Below are positions 1-10,782 of a stretch of 64,000 bases of DNA, piece by piece (position 1 is the stretch's first letter; every line of letters starts with the position of its first letter). Source of the DNA: Styela clava (lineage: Eukaryota; Chordata; Ascidiacea; Stolidobranchia; Styelidae). A model generated the notes under the pieces. The model was not told the origin of the DNA. It saw only the letters and a program-made list of their open reading frames with translations, and did no database searches. The position numbers were made by a program, and so were the translations under genes. Where the stretch lies: contig NC_135254.1 of the NCBI RefSeq assembly GCF_964204865.1, positions 11,227,001 through 11,291,000 on the forward strand. Reading direction: 5' to 3'.

Positions 1-1190
1 TATTACCACTGTTACTTGTGATATATTTTTGCTTTTCAGTATTGTTTCGAAGATTTAGCACTACTTTTATCCCGATTTCTTTTTTGGTGCTACCTGCATT
101 TTCTGTCCTTGTTGTCATATTTTTTTATGCATTTATTGATGGTTGCGTAATAAACATCGTTATTTTTGCTACCTGTCTGTAATTTGATGAATTAATGACA
201 TAATTGTGATCGTATTTACTCAGTAGGCTATTGGTCAAATGTGGAGTCTAAAATATTTGCATTAGACTAGGGGTTAACGGAAAGATTTCCAGAAGTACAC
301 AATTAAGTTTTCACGTGTTGCTATATCCTTCACTTTCAGAAGAAAATGTGTGCGTAGATTTTCCATGATCCCACAACACAACAATGTGTAACCCACAGCT
401 TTGCAGCCAAACTATCAAATCTTAAAAGATAATGTGCTGCGTGCATTGCAGAAAGTGAGATGCCAATTGAAACTGAGAGAGATTTCAAGAATTCATTAGT
501 TTGGCAGAGGACAAGGTCAATAACACGAACATGGTGATTTAATTCAGGTAGGGTAGTAAGGAACGCTCCTTGAATTGAGAAACTTATTCGCAATAAATAG
601 GAACAGTCTTCACACTAATGCTCCGTATAAATGAAATATATACCTTTGTTAATATCTTTCAAATAATATTTTAAAATTGTTAATCAATATATCAACTTTG
701 ATTGGTGTCTGATTACTGGGGGGTTCGGGTTGACTGAAGTATTTCAGTCCAAGCTGTCGAACCCGATTTAAACAGGCCCATGTAATTCCGTGTCATTCAA
801 AAATATGGGAAACATTAGTTCTGTCAGAAATAAGATATATCTTTCTGAGATATAATCTAGTTTCCACAACAGCTAGATAATTCATAGCAATATGTCCAAG
901 TAACTTTGAGGGAGTACCGTACTATTCAACCTGCTTGCTGAACTCTCCTAACAAATTCAACTGTCTGGTGGCGGCGAAAAATATTTGAGAAAGCAGATGA
1001 TTGCAATATCTGATGCAGTTACAACTTCTCATACATAATGAGCATCATAATCTGTGGAAACCCGTTTCAAAAACAAGGCATATTGACTTGCTGAATACCT
1101 CTAATTTCTGTCAGTTTGGAGAACAAACATTAGTTCTTCACGCATGCAAAAATTCAAAAGAACAATTGTAAAATATTCATTGTTGTAATA
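1..1190. other. AT-rich non-coding stretch
   Basis: I see no gene here. Short open frames on either strand show no domain, no splice pattern and no family resemblance. The right part lies downstream of the minus-strand SmD1 gene. Confidence 0.5.
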
Positions 1191-1197
1191 CAGTAAT

Positions 1198-1362
1198 AAA
1201 ATGATTGTAAATCCCAATGAAACATGGTTGAAATGAATTGCAAAAGAACAATTTTTCTTTTAGGAATAAGACTGCAGGATGAAATTTTTGAAAATGATTG
1301 TAAGTCCCAATGAAACATGAATTTTTCTTTTAAGAATAAAACTGCAAGATAAAATTTTGGTG
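1198..1362. repeat. Degenerate tandem duplication (two units)
   Basis: A unit starting at 1198 (AAATGATTGTAAATCCCAAT) is followed directly at about 1290 by a second unit (AATGATTGTAAGTCCCAATG). Both continue through a T-rich stretch and an AATAARACTGCARGAT segment. The second unit lacks about 20 bases present in the first. It lies 3' of SmD1 and is non-coding. Confidence 0.75.
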
Positions 1363-1542
1363 TACCGCAAATTTCTTGTCTAGCATTAGATAACCAGACA
1401 ACCAGGGTTGAAAAGGAGTTCCTTTAGCCCTGATTTATAATTGATTATCAGCAAGTACAGTCAAATTACGATAAACAGAGTGCCAATATGATTATTTTGA
1501 GCTGCATGAAGTCGAAAGGAAATTTCATTGGTCATAAAATTG

Positions 1543-1548
1543 TTTAAT
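1543..1548 (-). terminator. Candidate polyadenylation signal of SmD1
   Basis: TTTAAT on the plus strand reads ATTAAA on the minus strand, about 47 bases after the SmD1 stop codon. ATTAAA is the common variant of the AATAAA signal. The assignment is positional inference. Confidence 0.45.
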
Positions 1549-1594
1549 AATAATCCCAAATAACTCGATATTCAAATCCAGCATTCTTATTATT

Positions 1595-1966
1595 TTAATA
1601 TCTCCTTGGTGGGCCACCTCTTCCACGACCACGCATTCCTCTTCCGCGACCACGGCCTCTACCACCGCGTCCTCCTCTGCCTCCACGACTGTCTCTGAAG
1701 GTTCTTGGTCTAGGCCCTTCATCTACGAGCAAGGTATCCAATGGAAGAGAATCCGGCAATATATAATAACGAATATTATTGCCACGAATGCTGAGTGTCT
1801 CCAAGGTGACTGGCTCCCTGTTCTTAACAGTCATTTTAACTGATTTCAAATGCGTATTCATACAAATATCTACGCCAGTGATGGTGCCATGCACCTGGGT
1901 ACCATTTTTCAGTTCAATAGTAACTGTCTCATGGCTGAGTTTCATCAAAAATCTTGCGAGCTTCAT
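1595..1966 (-). CDS. SNRPD1: Small nuclear ribonucleoprotein Sm D1
   Basis: SmD1 is one of the seven Sm proteins that form the ring on U1, U2, U4 and U5 snRNAs; the ring is assembled in the cytoplasm and works in nuclear splicing. The 123-residue product starts [20 protein letters not shown] and follows animal SmD1 through the Sm1 motif (residues about 13-45, with NGTQVHGTI and [10 protein letters not shown]) and the Sm2 motif (about 58-70, [13 protein letters not shown]). The tail from about residue 88 is Arg-Gly rich ([10 protein letters not shown]), the usual site of symmetric dimethylarginine made by PRMT5 for SMN binding. I chose the ATG at 1966 because it matches the conserved N-terminus; the open frame extends 11 codons further, but a splice-acceptor-like sequence ends at 1976, between that extension and this start. 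The gene is intronless here, unlike the split vertebrate gene. A young retrocopy cannot be excluded, but the frame is intact. Confidence 0.95.
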   Translation of the reverse strand: MKLARFLMKLSHETVTIELKNGTQVHGTITGVDICMNTHLKSVKMTVKNREPVTLETLSIRGNNIRYYILPDSLPLDTLLVDEGPRPRTFRDSRGGRGGRGGRGRGRGRGMRGRGRGGPPRRY

Positions 1967-1996
1967 AGCTGAAGTCTGCGAAAAACAGAAACGCAA
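1967..1996 (-). promoter_or_regulatory. Splice-acceptor-like site just 5' of the SmD1 start
   Basis: Read on the minus strand, a pyrimidine-rich run (GTTTCTGTTTTTCGCAG) ends at 1976 and leaves a nine-base leader before the ATG at 1966. No upstream exon is recognisable on this strand. In ascidians such an unpaired acceptor is where the spliced leader is joined, so trans-splicing is the likely reading. A non-coding upstream exon is the alternative. Confidence 0.55.
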
Positions 1997-2094
1997 CAAA
2001 CACGCCAGTCAACGAAGCGGGAATTATGTTTTACAACAGTGCCTAAAGTGGTCAGTGATAACCTTTGACCGCATATTCCAGTGAAGTCGTAATG

Positions 2095-2300
2095 AGTTCA
2101 TTTTGACTCCATATTCAGCATAAAAGACGATAAAATAATAATAAGAAAATAAATAAATAAAACTGATATCAGAACCGGAAAGCGAACAAAATCTTTAAGT
2201 AAGGGCTAAAACCGTAGTAGTATATATTTACGCTAAAACGTACAAATTTCAGATTAGAAGGTGTTGTCAAAAGAAGTAGTAGCCTACGTGCTTGCTGAAG
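2095..2300. repeat. Dispersed repeat B, copy 1
   Basis: This stretch aligns with 12875-13050. Shared landmarks in order are GACTCCATA.TCAGCA, AATAAATAAATAAAA, ACTGAT, GAGCGAACAAAA or AAGCGAACAAAA, AAAACGTACA, and TAGAAGGT.TTG.CAA.AAG. No protein is encoded. It begins about 120 bases upstream of the SmD1 splice-acceptor-like site. The family is unknown to me; the tail with short direct repeats at copy 2 suggests a retroposon end. Confidence 0.7.
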
Positions 2301-2508
2301 TCAAGTTAAGTGAAATTTATTTTTTCCAACCAGTAAAAAACAAAAAAACATGCAAAAATATAAAGAACCAAGAGAGCTACACCCAAATAGAGGACTTACA
2401 CGGGTCACGTGACCTTGTTTACTGGACGGCAATAAAACAAAAACGTCCATTTGGCTCCTGTCAGTTGCAAGTCGGATTATACGTTTCCGTTTTGTTTGCC
2501 TGTTGAAA

Positions 2509-2760
2509 ATGGTTATTTCGTATTGTTCCGTTGGCTGTACGTAAAGTATAGACAACGAAATGGATCTTCAGTTATATTCCACTGATTTCAAAAGATCCGG
2601 AACGTCGCGCAATGTGGATATTATCTATTGCCTATTGGCAGAACTGCTTGGTGTCAAGTCCAGAAGCCATCTTACCTGTGTTTCACTGTTTGCAGATAGC
2701 ACTTCGTTGACAGTGAGTGATAGTGTGCCGATATCTTTTTTTTTAAATATTCACAAGCTC
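2509..2760 (+). pseudogene. Decayed THAP zinc-finger coding sequence
   Basis: Three short frames in order spell a broken THAP domain, a C2CH zinc-coordinating DNA-binding fold found in DNA transposases and their descendants. At 2509 the frame reads MVISYCSVGCT and then meets a stop, which fits the THAP N-terminus with its first Cys pair (C-x3-C). At about 2585-2630 another frame reads KDPERRAMWILSI, matching the conserved central Pro and Trp region. At about 2650-2745 a third frame reads LTCVSLFADS and then SDSVPISFF, which resembles the C-x2-H-F block (His replaced by Leu) and the PDYVPSIF-like end. At least one stop and two frameshifts break it. A SINE lies just downstream and a YqaJ-like fragment follows, so this looks like the 5' part of a dead mobile-element gene. 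Confidence 0.6.
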
Positions 2761-2800
2761 CCTCATTTCAATGGAAAGCAGATGACAAACTACTGTTATT

Positions 2801-2824
2801 AGTAGGCCTAGGCGTGGGCCTACT
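2801..2824. repeat. Short hairpin
   Basis: GTAGGCC and GGCCTAC flank a seven-base loop (TAGGCGT). It is a small perfect stem of unknown significance beside the THAP relic. Confidence 0.4.
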
Positions 2825-2994
2825 TGCAGTTGCAGACTTGACCTATGTAAGACAATAAAGAATTATTAATCAATTGCTATAAGGTATTGTTTCCCTAATT
2901 AGCAGGTAATCTATTACTAAGTGTGAAAGGTTGAATAGATAACTAAAGTTTAACACCAGTGGTCATGCAAAAAATAACCAGAATTCAATTGAAT

Positions 2995-3188
2995 TCGCCA
3001 TCTATGAATACGCTCGCCACCGCCTCTCTGATCACTCTGGTAGTTTCACAATCCCGTGCGGGGATAGTTATGTGCGAGAGGATTGCAGCTCTACTCCCAC
3101 CGAGGGTGGTTCACATGACCGCTGATCGGTTACGACCATTCCCCACCATCCAAGTCCATGCTTCTGAAAACAAATAACTGGCTCCCCT
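2995..3188 (+). mobile_element. tRNA-derived SINE, truncated copy (D)
   Basis: The plus strand carries the body of the same SINE seen in reverse at 21386-21719: ATACGCTCGCCACCGC, then TTATGTGCGAGAGGATTGC, GGTGGTTCACATGACCGCTG, AAGTCCATGCTTCTGAAAAC and AATAACTGGCT. The A-box part of the tRNA-like head and the 3' tail are missing, and the B box is degenerate (CACAATCCCGTG). It sits between the THAP relic and the YqaJ-like relic. Confidence 0.8.
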
Positions 3189-3191
3189 TGT

Positions 3192-3486
3192 GTGACAGCT
3201 TGCGTGACTTGATAATACATTCTCAGTATCCATTTATTGATGCTTATCGTAATGACATAGTAACTTGTGATTACTGTGGATTGGTGGAGATAAAGTGTCC
3301 ATTGTTCTTTAACGAAAGCAACTTCAAGACGACCCTATCAAGAAAAAAAATTGTTTTGGTGGGTTTGGTAGGGAAGGTTTTAGTCAAACGTTGGACACCG
3401 ATACTACAACCAGATACAGTTGCCAATGAAACTTACCGAGGCGTAATATTTCGACTTTGTGATCTGAAAAGAAATTCTGATGGGTA
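3192..3486 (+). pseudogene. Decayed YqaJ-type nuclease fragment
   Basis: The frame from about 3195 to 3345 reads QYPFIDAYRNDIVTCDYCG and then LVEIKCPLFF. This matches the core of the YqaJ / lambda-exonuclease family, whose active site has a PDG-like Asp followed by a short loop and an E-x-K pair (here VEIKCP). The usual SPDG is altered to AYRND, so a catalytic Asp may be displaced. The open frame starts inside the SINE, so the apparent 109-residue ORF is chimeric. Animal copies of YqaJ domains are often in mobile or virus-like elements. With the upstream THAP relic it suggests one decayed element split by a SINE insertion. The family call is moderate; the element call is inference. Confidence 0.5.
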
Positions 3487-3489
3487 GCC

Positions 3490-4595
3490 GGCTAGCCGCA
3501 ACTTTTTTTAAAGAATATTATGAGATATGACTTAAGAGTCTAAACTTTTATTTGAGAGGGGTGTAACCCAAGATAATTTGCAAATGGTATTCATGGTACC
3601 AAATGTATCACACACTTTACAGTAATTATAAATTATATTTTAAAAATAAAGCACATCAAAAATGTATTTTTAAAAAACAATTGGTTTTATCTGCAGATAC
3701 TAGGTTGATATTGACCATTTCAATGCTAAATTTTCTTTAGTCAAAAGGCACACTTGATTCGCAAAGATTTGAGAATGCGCACAGTACACCAATTTGTCTA
3801 ATGTTTTGATTCCATAGGCAGGAGGTTGTGGATCGGTGCTGCTCAGGATGGGATATTTTTGCCTCTAAATGCATATTACGTGTTTCACATGAATCCATCG
3901 TGCTCAGATTCGACTGTTTTCAAGGTCTGAAGGCTCCAACAGCCTTATTTCATGGGTACACAAGAGAATTTTCATTGTGGCATGCATGAGTCAGTTGGAG
4001 TCACTAACCTCAAGATATATATAAGCAAGGATAAGATAACCTGAAAGTAACATTCAACAATTTAGAGTAACAAATGTATCTGCCTCCACAGCCCTTTCAA
4101 ATGGAAGATATGATGCCTCGGGGGTAATTTATATCAAATATTTTACAGTATTATGGTTCTAGTGAAAAGGGGTGTAGGCGGCTTTTTTTAAATTGTGGTA
4201 GGTCTAGTCGAAAGACACATTGAATGTTTATGCTAACAACTGCAAATATTGCAACGCATACAAGTTAACAAAATTTGTTGAAATGGTCCTGCCTTTTGCC
4301 TTTCTTCAAAATCCCCCTTTTTCTAAATATTCTCTTCCACTCTGGGGATGGCGAAAATTCAAATATTGATGGGACATATAAGCAGCTGATAATGGGTTAT
4401 CTTCCCTTTTCCTGAAAATAAATTAAACACTAATCATCATTTGACAGTGCCAAGTTTGTGTATCAGATCAGTAATAAATTACCTGCTAACTAACAAAACA
4501 ATAAGACAAACAACACCTGATGACCATTAATGAAGATTTCTTTCAATTTAAAACGCAACTATGCCTACCAATGTGGGTAGTTTTTAAGATATAAT
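3490..4595. other. AT-rich intergenic stretch
   Basis: No gene seen. Around 4117-4150 a short segment (TATCAAATATTTTACAGTA) also occurs near 60970 and resembles part of dispersed repeat A, so old repeat debris is likely. Confidence 0.4.
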
Positions 4596-4599
4596 TTAT

Positions 4600-4742
4600 C
4601 TGTGGTTGGGGACAGATCGCAAGGTGCAACATCGTACGATTACCATTCCATGTCAGGATTAGTTAGCCAGTTATTCGTTTTAGAAGCATGGACTTGATGG
4701 TGGGGGATGTCGTAATCGACCAGCGATCGTTTGACGAGTTCT
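4600..4742 (-). mobile_element. tRNA-derived SINE, 3'-body fragment (E)
   Basis: On the minus strand this carries the SINE body: GCATGGACTTGATGGTGG and CGACCAGCG are seen on the plus strand, with TTACCATTCCATGTCAGGAT and TAGTTAGCCAG in the same order as at 21386-21719. The tRNA-like head is missing. The divergence suggests an old copy. Confidence 0.75.
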
Positions 4743-4775
4743 GTTCGAAATAACCGTGTTCTTAAAATATATGAC

Positions 4776-4792
4776 GGGGGGGGAGGGGGGGG
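4776..4792 (+). repeat. G-rich tract (G8-A-G8)
   Basis: Two runs of eight G separated by one A stand out in AT-rich DNA. Such a tract can form a G-quadruplex in principle. It follows directly after a SINE fragment. Confidence 0.8.
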
Positions 4793-4875
4793 TTCGCTGT
4801 TCCAGCCACCTTCAGCCTGAGATGAATGAGGAGATTGGGAGATTGTTGGTAAAATATTTTGCTTAGGCCTCCGTG

Positions 4876-4912
4876 TTAATATGTTTGAGCATTGCTATCT
4901 TGTATTTCAAAT
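4876..4912 (-). repeat. Dispersed repeat A, terminal fragment
   Basis: TTTGAGCATTGCTATCTTGT is the same terminal segment seen at 54236-54256 in a longer minus-orientation copy of repeat A. Only the terminus is recognisable here. Confidence 0.5.
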
Positions 4913-5567
4913 GTTCCGACAACAACAGGACCCGCCAACTGCATTTCGTGTTAAAGTCAAGGTTCGCATGTGACGATTTGCTTTATTTAAACTTAAAGAG
5001 TGCACACATCTTTCAGAAAATCATCAAATGGGTCTACAGTACTGAATATCATAAGTTGAAATTGTATTCAAAGCATTCCATTTTAAATGCCAATGCATTA
5101 AATTCTATAACCCCTATGTCTACCACCTCTTCAAACAAATCAATTTATTTTATATTTAAGTTTGCCCAAAGCAAAGTCCCGAACCCTAAAATAAAATTGT
5201 AAAGATTAAGTATAAGAAAATTACAGACGAGAAGTGGAGCGTCAAGGGTCATATATATGTTTCCTCAATTGATAAGTAGGATAAACTCGAAAACAAAAGC
5301 ATCCATATGCAAATAAGTGAATATGTACTTTTCCAAGGCTTGCGTGAAAAAAGGATGTGGAAACCCTTCAGTAAAAAGTTCTAAAAATAAATTGTACTCA
5401 AGAAGAATACACTATATGACCGGACTCAATCCTACATTCTCCTTTTTGTGTTGAAGGTTTATTTTGAAAATTTTACAGCGTAAAATATTCAGTTTCTAAA
5501 TAATGTGAAGAAATAATACATCGCCTTCACAATATCTTGCCTAAACAATCAAGCGTTTGGTAGAATG

Positions 5568-5573
5568 TTTATT
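5568..5573 (-). terminator. Candidate polyadenylation signal of the CTLD gene
   Basis: TTTATT on the plus strand reads AATAAA on the minus strand, about 130 bases after the CTLD stop codon at 5703. This is a normal distance for a short 3' UTR. Confidence 0.55.
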
Positions 5574-5702
5574 CAATCGTTCTTTCTTGATGTGCCATAA
5601 AAAGTATTATATAAATGACAAATATTGAAAAAATCACATAAAAGTTAGACGCTCGGTCCCCTCAATCACGCCTTATAAAGACGGCTCATTTGTTATAAAT
5701 CG

Positions 5703-8700
5703 TCAGCGTTTACAAACAACACCATTCGAATTAGATGTCGGCGGTGCGTTGTACATGCCTTCACCCCACCAAGCAAAAGTTGTAAGCCCAGCTTGTAGAA
5801 ATACGTTTGTGTACATGGTGAATTCATTTCCAATCCTGGGTTGATATTGAGCCCATTTCGTGTAGTTTGTAGATGTTCCGATAACGGCACCATTCTGAAA
5901 AATAGATCAACGATTAAACTGAAAACAAAACATTTATAGGAAATAAATTTACCCATGGTAAAATGGAAATGGAATAATAGAAAACGGGTTTCAAGAATTT
6001 TGATGACTTGTTCGAATAGTCCATACTGCTCACAAACAATGTTTTTCATCAAATCTGCCTCACATTCGGATGATGATACAAGATATGATCTATCGTGAAC
6101 TTTTAAAGGATAGCCTACAATCTCACATTACCCAAGAACAAAAGATGTCAAACGTTCCATCAAATTTAAGCAGATGAGACCTTATTTTGCTTTGAATGAA
6201 GATATAAAACAATTTCTTTTTATATGACCAGGAAAATGTGATCTACTGTAGCCTGGTTTACGAGTTGACTTTGACATTTCGCCTTGTGCGAGCGCGACTA
6301 ATCCGAGTACGGTATTTTGATATCATCCTATGCATGTGAAGCACATGATGGAACCTATAAAATTCCTTTGTGTAGTGCCTTCGGACTCCGTTGACCCCAC
6401 TAAAAACCACTGTAATAGAGAATTGATCAAATATCAATAACTGGTAATAGGCTTGCACGTAATTGACAAAAATCAATTCCGTAATTACGGCAAAATCAAT
6501 TACGTAATGACCCCGTAATTGCGATATTTTTTCACGCATTTAAACCTATCATAACAACCAATTGAATCCACTTCTTTTCCGAATGGGACATTAAAGTTGG
6601 GTTTTCATATTCTTGGCAATAATACACGCCGGTGGCAGATGTTAAAGACAAATATCAAGGAGTGAATTCAAATTAATTTTATTCTGATTTATATCGTTTG
6701 TGTTAGCTTTGGTTTTCCTTTATCACCTTCGCAAATTGACCGTCCCATTTTTATGCCATCAATTTTATCATTACCGACACTGGTATACGGATATTTATGG
6801 AAACGATAGTTTTTTTAAATCGACTTTCGTACTGAATAAAAATTACGGGTTTCCAATTTATTAACCAACGACGAGAGTATTCTCTCGTTTGATTATACTT
6901 GCGATTTCCTCGCGACGAAAACTTGTTTTTGCAGCGTTTTCTGCATTATCCGACATTACTGCCTTGTTAGCATTTCATCATAATAATTATTGATGTCGAC
7001 TTATTGACGATATTCCGATTACCATGCTTCATTTTACATTTAATCATTTCGCGGACTGAATGTTTATAACGTTATTTGCGATAAATTTAGATCAAATATT
7101 ATTTATTTACGTATAATTTAAATACCGAACTTATATGATATGCCTTCTCCGAAAATACAAAGTTATATCGCAAAACAATGCATTTTGTGACATTTATTTT
7201 ACACTCACGACATTTATTTGCTAACTCAAGTCGGCGATCCTATCGGCCAAGATTGACACAAGTTTGGTCGAGTGCCGGTGGTATTCAAGTCGACGATAAA
7301 TCAAAATAAGTTGCCGCATTTGGTAAGACAGTTAATCAAATATGGCCGAAATATTGCGAGGAATTGTGAAAAACATCACGAGCAAGGCCAAGTCCGGACT
7401 GATATATAACGATAAAACCGTTAACAGAACATCAAGATTTTGTAATAGAAAATGGATCTCGCACAGAATAAACACACTGGCTCATATTTGATTATATATG
7501 ATAGCAGTAAAATTTTTAGCGGTCCGTGAGGAATCCGTCGTTTTGTTGTTTCTCTGTCGTCTCAATCGCTTTACCGATGCCGAGAAGACGAAGTTGCGTT
7601 GGTTCATTACGTAATCTCTCTTTTGTCGTCTTAAGCGCGACATTAATTATCACGGCGCTGTATTGGCGCGAGTGATCAATCGCTCTTTTCGCTTATTTGG
7701 TTCCAGTTCGTCGCGAAAGCTCTTCGTTAAATTTCACAAGATCGTCGTGTTGAAAGGTTATGGGTATTTTCCTGTTTATACCCCAAGTCTGAAATAAAAC
7801 AGCCAAAAACAGTATGATATTCCATGTTCATATATCAAGTGTTGATATTAACAATAAAGAATGGTTAGGCATTGCTAACCCACACTTGGTGGGGAGTTCC
7901 CACTATTTAAACGCGTGACTATAAAATAGAATAAAATAGAAACGGAACATATATACCATAAGTAACGGAAAACTGGAACAAGTAAATAATAAATAAAAGT
8001 AAAATGGATACAAATGTTTGATAGACCATGTTTGATAGATTGATCTCCGGCGTTCATTAGTCATTTCACCCGAAGAAGTTGAAACCGGGCGTGTTAGCGT
8101 TCATCAGTCTTAACACAATTCTTCCCCCTATCTACGGTTATTATGTACATTGGCCATGGCCATGCTAGATAAGATGCGAGAGATGTTGAAACCAGGTGTG
8201 TTGGCGTCAATCGGTCTCAACGCAATTCTATCCCTTATTTACGGTTAAGTTGCGGGAGAAGTTAAAACCAGGTGTGTTGGCGTCAAACGGCCCTACTCAG
8301 TTCTTCCCCCTTAAATACGTTAATAATTTACATTGGCCATGCCAGATAAGTTGATAATAGGTTAGTAAATGGCAACTCCGGAACTCTAACTTCTTCTACT
8401 TGTTGAGCTTTCATTTTTCGCAATCGACGAAATTGACTGTTTGAAGAAAGCTCGTTTCAATGCAATAATTACGACTTTACGTAATTCGTAACTTCCCTTC
8501 CGTAACTCCAAATTATTACGTAATTCCGTAAATCCGTAAATTCCGTGCAAGCCTAACTGGTAATGTACTTACTTTTGTATTGACATTCAAATTTATCCAC
8601 ATTGAAATAACAAACATGTCGAACGGGAATTTAGATCTCATATTTACTAAAATTTTGTTGTATATATTCTCGTTCGCAATTGGTGCAATCGTGGAGTTCG

Positions 8701-10742
8701 CATTTGCACATATTGCTTCAGCTTGACTGTAATTTACGCTTTGCTCATCATCAAAATAAGTCCAAAAACATAGATTGCGTGAACCAATCCATATTTCACA
8801 TTGATTACCTTAAGTAAACAACAAAAAATGATTATGTTTGTTACCAACATGATAATAATTTGAAACTGAAGCTAGATTTATCATGCTATTGTATGGAAAG
8901 TAGAAATAACTTTTTTGTGAGACTTGCTCCAGACTAAACCATTTCCATTTAGAAAATATTTTAAATTTAAGTTTAGATCTATAAAACAAGAAATTCGTAC
9001 CAGGAATAGTGGCTGATGACGAGTTTGCGATCGAAGGAACTGATGTCTGGATTGAACTGGTAAATAATGAACTGGAGAAGGCGGTGCTTTTACTCATTTT
9101 GTTATTGGTGTTTGTAGTTGTTATTTGCGTGAGTTTATTCAACGGAAGTTCACAAACAACGCCATTGGTATAAGAAGATGGACGTAGAGCTAACATTCCA
9201 TCTTGCATAAGAATATCGTGGTATTGAAGATTGACAAGTAGACCAACATTTGTTTCGCCTGTTCCTATGCCGCTCGGTTCGCCCGGATACCATTTTATGA
9301 ATCCGTCATTTGGTGTAGTTACGATGGTGGCCTAGAATAAGATTGGTTGATTCAGGTTTTTCAATATAAAACAAATTTAAAGCTAAATATTTGATTATTC
9401 TATCTTTAACTTCACAACTGTCGTAAGTGGTAACGTACGTCTGGATTCAATTCCAATTGTATCCATATAAGAGTGTCATTAAGAGCTAGTGACATAATTT
9501 TTGATCGCATGATTTGTATTGTTATATTGTAAACTTCTTCACTTCGCATGATCGCCACGTCTGCATTTCCTCTGTTACACATTTCTGCAGAACGCCCGTA
9601 ATTTATTTTTCTGTCTTGTTGAACCTCGGTCCAGTAACAAAATTCATTATTGAACGCGAATTCGCATAGGTAATCTGAAAATGGTTGAGAAATATGAGTT
9701 TCAGTCGCAGAGAGAGAAAGTTAATTTCAATTTATTTACTAATTTTAAATTTTATTTAATTTAAAAAAACAATTATATAAACCATTATTTGGCGAAGTTT
9801 CAACAGTCGTTATGTCGTTGGTAGTCATAATACGCGTTGAAATGTTATCTTGTCTAGTAGTCGCTTCCAGCGTTGTTACCATATAATTTCCATGAAGTTT
9901 GCTATATGTTGAATTCATTTTTATAAACGTTATCAATGTGTCATTTTGATACGTTGCAATAGTCGGGGTTGCCAACGGTCGGTCAACGGTGGCAGTAACA
10001 TTTCGGGCTATGGAAGAAATATGACTTGGTGAAACGACAAGCGTTGTCGGGGCAGCAGTTGTTTTACTGAATTTCTCGGGCTGTGTTGCTGTCTCACCAG
10101 CGGAGAATTCAGCTGATATTTTGACGACATCATAAAATGATACTTGCAAAATCGCTGTAAACTTTTCTTCCATCTTAGCTCTCAAATCTGGAAAACAGTT
10201 TGAAGTATTAAGCAAATTAAATCAAAGATCCGGTATTTATAACTGATGTTGATGATTGTTTCATTATTATGGAACGTATTACATGGTGGCATATTTCTAC
10301 GTTTGTTCGTTTTGGTTGTGGAGAGGTTATTTAATGGCCGACAGGTCAAGTACCGCAATAACCCAGCAAAAGCTACTTCCTGGTCACAAAAGTATATTTA
10401 TTTAGGGTACTTCATAATTTCAACTGAGTTCGTGAAACTACGTTTGATTTTGATGTGCTGGTATATTGGTTCAATAAATATTTTTGTTTTACGAATCAAT
10501 AAAATATATTAAAACATGTCTCCCCTTTTTCGCTGGTAAACTAAAAATAAAGTAAAATTTAGAATGTTATTGTAAAAAAAATATAGTTGCAAATATAGAA
10601 AAAATAAGAGTTATAAAACAGTTCTACGCTTTATTCCAAAATTCGAATTTCTTTTTATAAAATTTTAAACTTTATCAAGTAATACCCTACTAAAAAATTC
10701 ATATTGGGAAAGGTAAACTTTATAAACAAATGAAGAACCTCG

Positions 10743-10782
<40 letters not shown>

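Noticed and set aside
1525..1722. Acidic, Val-rich minus-strand frame
   Set aside because: It is the alternative frame of the Arg-Gly repeat coding part of SmD1.
4776..4792. G-rich tract as a regulatory quadruplex
   Set aside because: Listed as a repeat only; no gene start is near and homopolymers are frequent beside SINE tails.
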